A stretch of DNA of 57,613 nucleotides from Alkalibacter mobilis (GTDB lineage Bacteria > Bacillota > Clostridia > Eubacteriales > Alkalibacteraceae): the NCBI RefSeq assembly GCF_015594845.1, contig NZ_JADNRK010000012.1:1-57613 (forward strand). Reading direction: 5' to 3'. Made by a program: the position numbers and the translations under genes. How positions within the stretch are numbered: position 1 is the first letter of the stretch; each line of letters opens with the position of its first letter. Under the pieces are notes generated by a model, which saw nothing but the letters and a program-made list of their open reading frames with translations, searched no databases and was not told the DNA's origin. This document shows, in pieces, positions 53,756 through 57,613 of this stretch.

Positions 53756-54979
53756 ATGAATAATAAATATTTTGATACGAAAGATTCCCTATACGATCTG
53801 ACGGAAAAATACAAGGAAGCGCTGGAACTCCTTATTTCAGTTGGTTTCGATAATTTGAGAGATGAAAACATGAGAAATGCTTTCGGAAAATCGATAAGTT
53901 TGGAAAATGCGCTACAGATGAAGAAAATAAACTTGGAATCATTTGTCGGCGAATTGGTGGAAAGAATCGAACGAAATGAAGCAAATCTGATCGATGATTC
54001 CGAGGAAAAAGAGAGGATTAAAATTTCAGGCGTTTTACCTTGTCCAGTCAAGGTTCCTTTAATGGAAGCTTTTGAAGAGTGGATGGAAAAGACGAACATG
54101 GATGTAGCTGTAGACTACGAATTGAAAGCCGCTTCAATGGGAGTGGATTGGCTTGAAGACGTGCTGAAGACAGGGAAAGTCGATGAAATACCGGATGTTT
54201 TTATTTCGGCGGGATTCGATATATTTTTTGACAAGAAACTTTTCGGCAAGTATAAAGAAGACGGTGTATTCACAGATATTACGGGGATTGAATCTTATAA
54301 CGAAGATTTTAACAACGATGAAATCAGTTTGAGAGACCCGGATAATCAATATTCAATAATAGGACTGGTCCCTGCCATATTTTTAGTGAACAGAGATGAA
54401 TTAAAAGGACGGAAAAGACCTGAAACATGGGAAGATGTTTTGGGTGAGGAGTTTGAAAGAAGTATCAGCTTGCCTGTAGGAGATTTTGATTTATTCAATG
54501 CCATACTTTTAAATATTTATAAAAATTTCGGTGAAGATGGAATAAAAAGATTGGGCAGAAATATGCAAAAAAGCATGCATCCTTCTGAAATGATCAAATC
54601 ACACACAAAAATCCAAAAACCGACAGTTACTGTCATGCCCTACTTCTTTACATGGATGGTTACCGAGAAGAGTCCATTAGAGGCTGTATGGCCTAAAGAT
54701 GGTGCCATTTTAAGTCCCATATTCATGCTGTCCAAGAAAGAAAAGTCAGAGAAGTTAAAACCTGTAGTAGATTTTTTTGCGTCTGTAAAAGTAGGGGAGA
54801 TTTTGGCTCATAACGGAAAATTTCCAAGTGTCAATCCCAAGGTTGACAACATGGTGCCCAAAGAAAATAAGTATATGTGGCTTGGTTGGGATTTCATAAA
54901 AGAAAACGACATAGCAGCTCTGATAAAAAAATGCGAAGCTATTTTCAATAGTGAACTAAAAGGAGAAAATGATCAATGA
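53756..54979 (+). CDS. Leaderless solute-binding-like protein with N-terminal DUF1858-like domain
   Basis: 407 residues. Residues 8-72 resemble a DUF1858 helical domain (LYDLTEKYKEALELLISVGF). Residues 90-400 resemble a bacterial type 2 periplasmic binding protein of the iron/thiamine class (DVFISAGFD, DNQYSIIGLVPAIFLVNRDEL, PETWEDVL). There is no signal peptide or lipobox, so it stays in the cytoplasm. It overlaps the following GTPase gene by four bases. This suggests a cytosolic ligand- or metal-binding role, not import. Confidence 0.8.
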   Translation: MNNKYFDTKDSLYDLTEKYKEALELLISVGFDNLRDENMRNAFGKSISLENALQMKKINLESFVGELVERIERNEANLIDDSEEKERIKISGVLPCPVKVPLMEAFEEWMEKTNMDVAVDYELKAASMGVDWLEDVLKTGKVDEIPDVFISAGFDIFFDKKLFGKYKEDGVFTDITGIESYNEDFNNDEISLRDPDNQYSIIGLVPAIFLVNRDELKGRKRPETWEDVLGEEFERSISLPVGDFDLFNAILLNIYKNFGEDGIKRLGRNMQKSMHPSEMIKSHTKIQKPTVTVMPYFFTWMVTEKSPLEAVWPKDGAILSPIFMLSKKEKSEKLKPVVDFFASVKVGEILAHNGKFPSVNPKVDNMVPKENKYMWLGWDFIKENDIAALIKKCEAIFNSELKGENDQ

Positions 54980-55677
54980 ATCTAATAACCATATCCGGAC
55001 CTCCCTCATCGGGGAAAACATCAGTTATAATCAAAACTATCGAAGCTGTGAGACAAAGAGGGCTTACGGTGGGGATCGTAAAGTTTGATTGCTTGTATAC
55101 CGATGACGATATCTTATATGAAAAAGCAGGAGTACCTGTAAAAAAAGGACTTTCAGGATCCCTTTGCCCCGATCATTACTTTGCAAGCAACATTGAAGAA
55201 GTGGTGAGATGGGGGAATGTAAAAGGAGTTGATATGCTGATCACAGAGAGTGCCGGACTTTGCAACAGATGTTCTCCATATCTCGTTGGAATCAAGGCAA
55301 TTTGTGTGATAGACAATCTAAGCGGGATAAATACTCCTAAAAAAATTGGACCAATGTTAAAAACAGCGGATGTGATAGTAATAACCAAGGGGGATATAGT
55401 TTCTCAGGCAGAGCGCGAGGTATTTGCTTCCAGGGTGCATTCGGTGAATCCAACAGCTAAGATCATTCCGGTCAACGGACTTACAGGCCAGGGAGCATAC
55501 GAGCTGAGCACTCTTGTTTACTCCAAAGAAGAAAATACCGAGTCTGTCAAAGGGATGGAATTGCGATATCCCATGCCCTCCGCTTTGTGCTCTTATTGTT
55601 TGGGTGAAACAAGAATAGGGGAAGAATTTCAGATGGGCAATGTAAGAAAAATGAAAATGGGTGAAAACAATGATTGA
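54976..55677 (+). CDS. SIMIBI-class GTPase (HypB/UreG/CobW-like)
   Basis: 233 residues. P-loop GPPSSGKT at 7-14; the switch segment follows VGIVKFDCLYTDD; the G4 motif is ITKGD. Cysteine pairs are at CNRCSPY and, near the C-terminus, CSYCLGE. GTPases of this class insert Ni, Fe-S or other cofactors. It is tightly packed between a leaderless binding protein and an ABC ATPase. Substrate metal or target enzyme cannot be read from the sequence. Confidence 0.82.
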   Translation: MNLITISGPPSSGKTSVIIKTIEAVRQRGLTVGIVKFDCLYTDDDILYEKAGVPVKKGLSGSLCPDHYFASNIEEVVRWGNVKGVDMLITESAGLCNRCSPYLVGIKAICVIDNLSGINTPKKIGPMLKTADVIVITKGDIVSQAEREVFASRVHSVNPTAKIIPVNGLTGQGAYELSTLVYSKEENTESVKGMELRYPMPSALCSYCLGETRIGEEFQMGNVRKMKMGENND

Positions 55678-56683
55678 AATAAAAGACCTGGAAGTGATGA
55701 CGATCGGAGATATGGAAAAAAAATACCCGTTCGTGTTGTCATTTCTGGAAAATAACAAGCTTGATACGACAAATTTTAAAGAGACGACATTTAATGATTA
55801 TCTAGAACAGTTTCATCCTGACGAATTTGAGGAATTAGCTTTGGATAAAGAACAGATAAAGAAAAATTTAGTGGTTTTTGTGAACCAAATGCTCTCGTTT
55901 CTAGGCATGGATAAAGATACGGTCGAGTCCATAACCATACTTCCGGGAGTGGACAAAAACGGCAAAAGAGAAAATTTTGATGAATTGACCATCAATAAAA
56001 GTGAAATAATATCGATTGTGGGACCTACAGGTTCAGGTAAAAGCAGACTTCTTGCCGACATCGAGTGGGCCGCCAACAAGGATACACCGACAATGAGGAC
56101 CTTGCTGGTCAATGGAGAGATCCCGGATCATGGAAACAGATTTTCCACCAGCAATAAAATGGTTGCCCAACTGTCTCAAAATATGAACTTTGTTATGGAC
56201 CTATCAGTGAGAGAATTTTTGGAATTACATGCACAAAGCAGAATGGTGGAGAATCCTGGAGAGGTGATTCAGAGGATCGTGGAAGCTGCCAATGAGCTTG
56301 CGGGTGAAAAATTCGACATGGATACTCCAGTGACCGGTCTTAGCGGTGGCCAATCCAGAGCTTTGATGATAGCAGATACGGCGATCCTGAGTACCAGTCC
56401 CATAGTTTTGATCGATGAAATAGAAAATGCGGGGATAGACAGGAAGAGGGCATTGAATCTTTTGGTTAACGAAGAGAAAATCGTATTGATGGCCACTCAT
56501 GATCCAAGTCTTGCATTGATTGCCGACAAGAGGATAATAATTAAAAACGGCGGGATACATAAAATAATAGAAACAGATGAAAATGAAAAGGTGATATTGA
56601 AAGATTTGGAGCAGATGGATTTGATCATAAACGAAATGAGAGCCAGACTCAGGAGTGGCGAAACATTGGAAAAAATAGATTAA
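55670..56683 (+). CDS. ABC-type ATPase with DUF1858-like N-terminal region, no permease partner
   Basis: 337 residues from the ATG at 55670 (a GTG at 55661 is in frame). Residues 1-95 are helical and recall DUF1858 (TIGDMEKKYPFVLSFLE). The ATPase has Walker A GPTGSGKS, signature LSGGQSR, Walker B IVLIDEIENAG and H-loop MATHDPS. It overlaps the GTPase gene. No transporter permease is present in the cassette, so it may be a soluble mechano-ATPase that loads or unloads the binding-like protein. Confidence 0.83.
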   Translation: MIEIKDLEVMTIGDMEKKYPFVLSFLENNKLDTTNFKETTFNDYLEQFHPDEFEELALDKEQIKKNLVVFVNQMLSFLGMDKDTVESITILPGVDKNGKRENFDELTINKSEIISIVGPTGSGKSRLLADIEWAANKDTPTMRTLLVNGEIPDHGNRFSTSNKMVAQLSQNMNFVMDLSVREFLELHAQSRMVENPGEVIQRIVEAANELAGEKFDMDTPVTGLSGGQSRALMIADTAILSTSPIVLIDEIENAGIDRKRALNLLVNEEKIVLMATHDPSLALIADKRIIIKNGGIHKIIETDENEKVILKDLEQMDLIINEMRARLRSGETLEKID

Positions 56684-56720
56684 GAGATTTTAATATTTAT
56701 TATCGGAGGTGATTTAGTTG

Positions 56721-56858
56721 ATGAGTTTATTTGCATGGTTTGGAGTTCTGATTTATCCCATACTAATGATATTGCCAATAATAGTACTTTATTTTGTGAT
56801 CAAGATGGCAGTTAAAAATGCAATCAAGGAATCAAGGCTGGAAGACAGAAATATTTGA
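56721..56858 (+). CDS. Small single-pass membrane protein
   Basis: 45 residues, beginning MSLFAWFGVLIYP, with one membrane helix (about 8-27) and a basic C-terminal tail (KMAVKNAIKESRLEDRN). CGGAGGTG lies upstream at a good distance; a TTG one codon earlier is possible. It is the last gene of the plus-strand ABC/GTPase cassette and probably tethers one of its proteins to the membrane. Confidence 0.68.
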   Translation: MSLFAWFGVLIYPILMILPIIVLYFVIKMAVKNAIKESRLEDRNI

Positions 56859-56864
56859 GCGATA

Positions 56865-56898
56865 AAAAACCAAGGATGCTTGTTCATCCTTGGTTTTT
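56865..56898. terminator. Bidirectional terminator
   Basis: A perfect 14-bp stem (AAAAACCAAGGATG with CATCCTTGGTTTTT) between convergent genes, T-rich on both strands. Confidence 0.9.
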
Positions 56899-56899
56899 A

Positions 56900-57277
56900 T
56901 CAGTCGATGTTTTTTATCAGTATATCTTCCAGTTCTTTAGTTGTGATCCCAAAAACAATAGCCACACCTTCCACAAAACAGTTTTCCAGATCTGTATATC
57001 TTTTATCGGTTTCTTCGTCGGTAATTGAAATCAGGCAACCGTTCCCAGAGGAGCTTAAATGAGCTTTTATATGTCCTACGATCCCCCCCGATGACTTTAC
57101 ATCGGATGCAATTTTTTTGAGGACTATTTCAAGTAACTTTTCCCCTTCTATGTATGAAGAATCGATTTTGAATCTATACGAACCCACTATGCTCATGTCA
57201 TGTGTTGTAACTGAGATCTTGCTTGGCTTGTGGTCGTGTTCACTGCAGGTGCAGCTGCAATTTTCATGTCCAATCAT
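56900..57277 (-). CDS. Small protein with N-terminal Cys/His cluster
   Basis: 125 residues from the ATG at 57277, preceded by GGGAGGGG. The N-terminus HENCSCTCSEHDH is a dense Cys/His cluster suited to bind Ni, Zn or Cu; the rest is an alpha/beta domain (KISVTTHDMSIVGSYRFK, EGVAIVFGITTKELEDIL). No family recognised. It follows the GTPase fragment by one base (TGA-A-ATG) and so belongs to the same operon; a metallochaperone is plausible. Confidence 0.72.
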   Translation of the reverse strand: MIGHENCSCTCSEHDHKPSKISVTTHDMSIVGSYRFKIDSSYIEGEKLLEIVLKKIASDVKSSGGIVGHIKAHLSSSGNGCLISITDEETDKRYTDLENCFVEGVAIVFGITTKELEDILIKNID

Positions 57278-57278
57278 T

Positions 57279-57536
57279 TCACGCCCCTCCCAACATTGCT
57301 TCGAATACTTCATCGTCTACTTTTTCCAATGCGCTTGTTTTAAAAAAAAGTGCAGAATCGTTGAAATTTAAAATTGATGATTCAACTTCTTTAAGGGTGA
57401 ATTCGTCAATTGAATCGATTTTATTTATTAGTATGACGTCTGCTGATGTAAGTTGATCCTTCAATAACATTTCCATTGGACGCAATTGTATATAACCATG
57501 GGATAGAGCCAGCTTTTCCATAGAATAGAGCAAGTC
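57279..57536 (-). pseudogene. C-terminal fragment of a CobW/HypB-like GTPase, cut by an insertion
   Basis: The frame reads from 57536 down to a stop at 57279-57281, about 85 residues, with the G4 motif LINKID and a typical following SALEKVDDEVF segment. Upstream of 57536 a stop (57540-57542) lies in sequence that resembles an insertion-sequence end. The P-loop half of the gene is missing from the window. It could still be intact elsewhere beyond the element, or it may be an internal-start gene, which is less likely since the nucleotide-binding half would be absent. Confidence 0.6.
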
Positions 57537-57613
57537 TGTTCACGGAATTGAGCCACCTGTTCCATGGTGAGAGCCACCAACTGTATAATAAGATTATGCA
57601 CCTAAAGGTGTAA
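57537..57613. mobile_element. Probable IS21-family insertion-sequence terminus
   Basis: The sequence begins TGTTCACGGAATTGAGCCAC and contains two spaced copies of GAGCCACC (57551-57558, 57573-57580). Repeated blocks of this type within about 60 bases of a TG terminus are known for IS21-family ends. The element continues beyond the window, so no transposase is visible. The junction at 57536/57537 interrupts a GTPase frame. Confidence 0.48.

Overview
This is a low-GC, gene-dense stretch with strong GGAGG-type ribosome binding sites and frequent GTG and TTG starts. Together with a tryptophan T-box leader, a corrinoid methyltransferase pair, a TRAP transporter and many lipoproteins, it suggests the chromosome of an anaerobic, probably sodium-using member of the Clostridia. 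No rRNA, tRNA, CRISPR array or prophage was seen. The only mobile-element signal is at the extreme right edge.

Layout. (1) 1-4535: the distal part of an N-type (Q-R-B-E-F-A-G order) rotary ATPase operon. (2) 4546-6605: a promoter inside a 22-bp perfect inverted repeat drives two small Gly/Met/Cys-rich proteins and a DUF134 regulator, followed by two membrane proteins. (3) 6657-8498: a strongly promoted corrinoid protein and a UroD-family methyltransferase. (4) 8536-15443: promoter, palindromic operator, a tRNA-Trp T-box with one Stem I but two antiterminator/terminator modules, and trpEGDCFBA; aroD converges on it. (5) 16427-22209: a TetR regulator, a lipoprotein FMN/FAD fumarate-reductase-like enzyme and a convergent TRAP transporter (dctPQM). 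(6) 22376-26101: a MOSC protein, an ABC exporter and a lipoprotein serpin. (7) 26198-30337: a TIR/transmembrane/beta-propeller protein abutting a SLOG protein with four membrane segments, a candidate Thoeris-like signalling or defence pair. (8) 30419-40197: DUF3298 lipoprotein, an ABC transporter, hypotheticals, a hybrid histidine kinase, a TetR gene with its own operator, and a two-repeat lipoprotein. (9) 40410-44653: a three-way-junction RNA candidate leading an operon that encodes a hydrolase, a membrane protein, a CarH-like cobalamin protein and a diguanylate cyclase; an FchA-like protein follows. (10) 44765-47951: a DUF4153 membrane protein and a transglutaminase-like protein. (11) 47977-53693: an aspartate/glutamate racemase, DltA-like ligase, carrier protein, MBOAT acyltransferase and SGNH-like protein, a Dlt-type surface modification operon with its own racemase. 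(12) 53756-57613: a cassette made of a leaderless solute-binding-like protein, an ABC ATPase without a permease and SIMIBI-type GTPases with CxxC motifs; one GTPase gene is cut by what looks like an IS21-family end.

How the parts fit together. Energy metabolism (N-ATPase, corrinoid C1 chemistry, extracytoplasmic reductase with TRAP uptake) and tryptophan synthesis form the ordinary core. The accessory interest lies in the TIR/SLOG pair, the B12-photoreceptor/c-di-GMP pair, the racemase-Dlt operon and the permease-less ABC/GTPase cassette. All functions are read from sequence motifs by eye; no database search or structure prediction was run.
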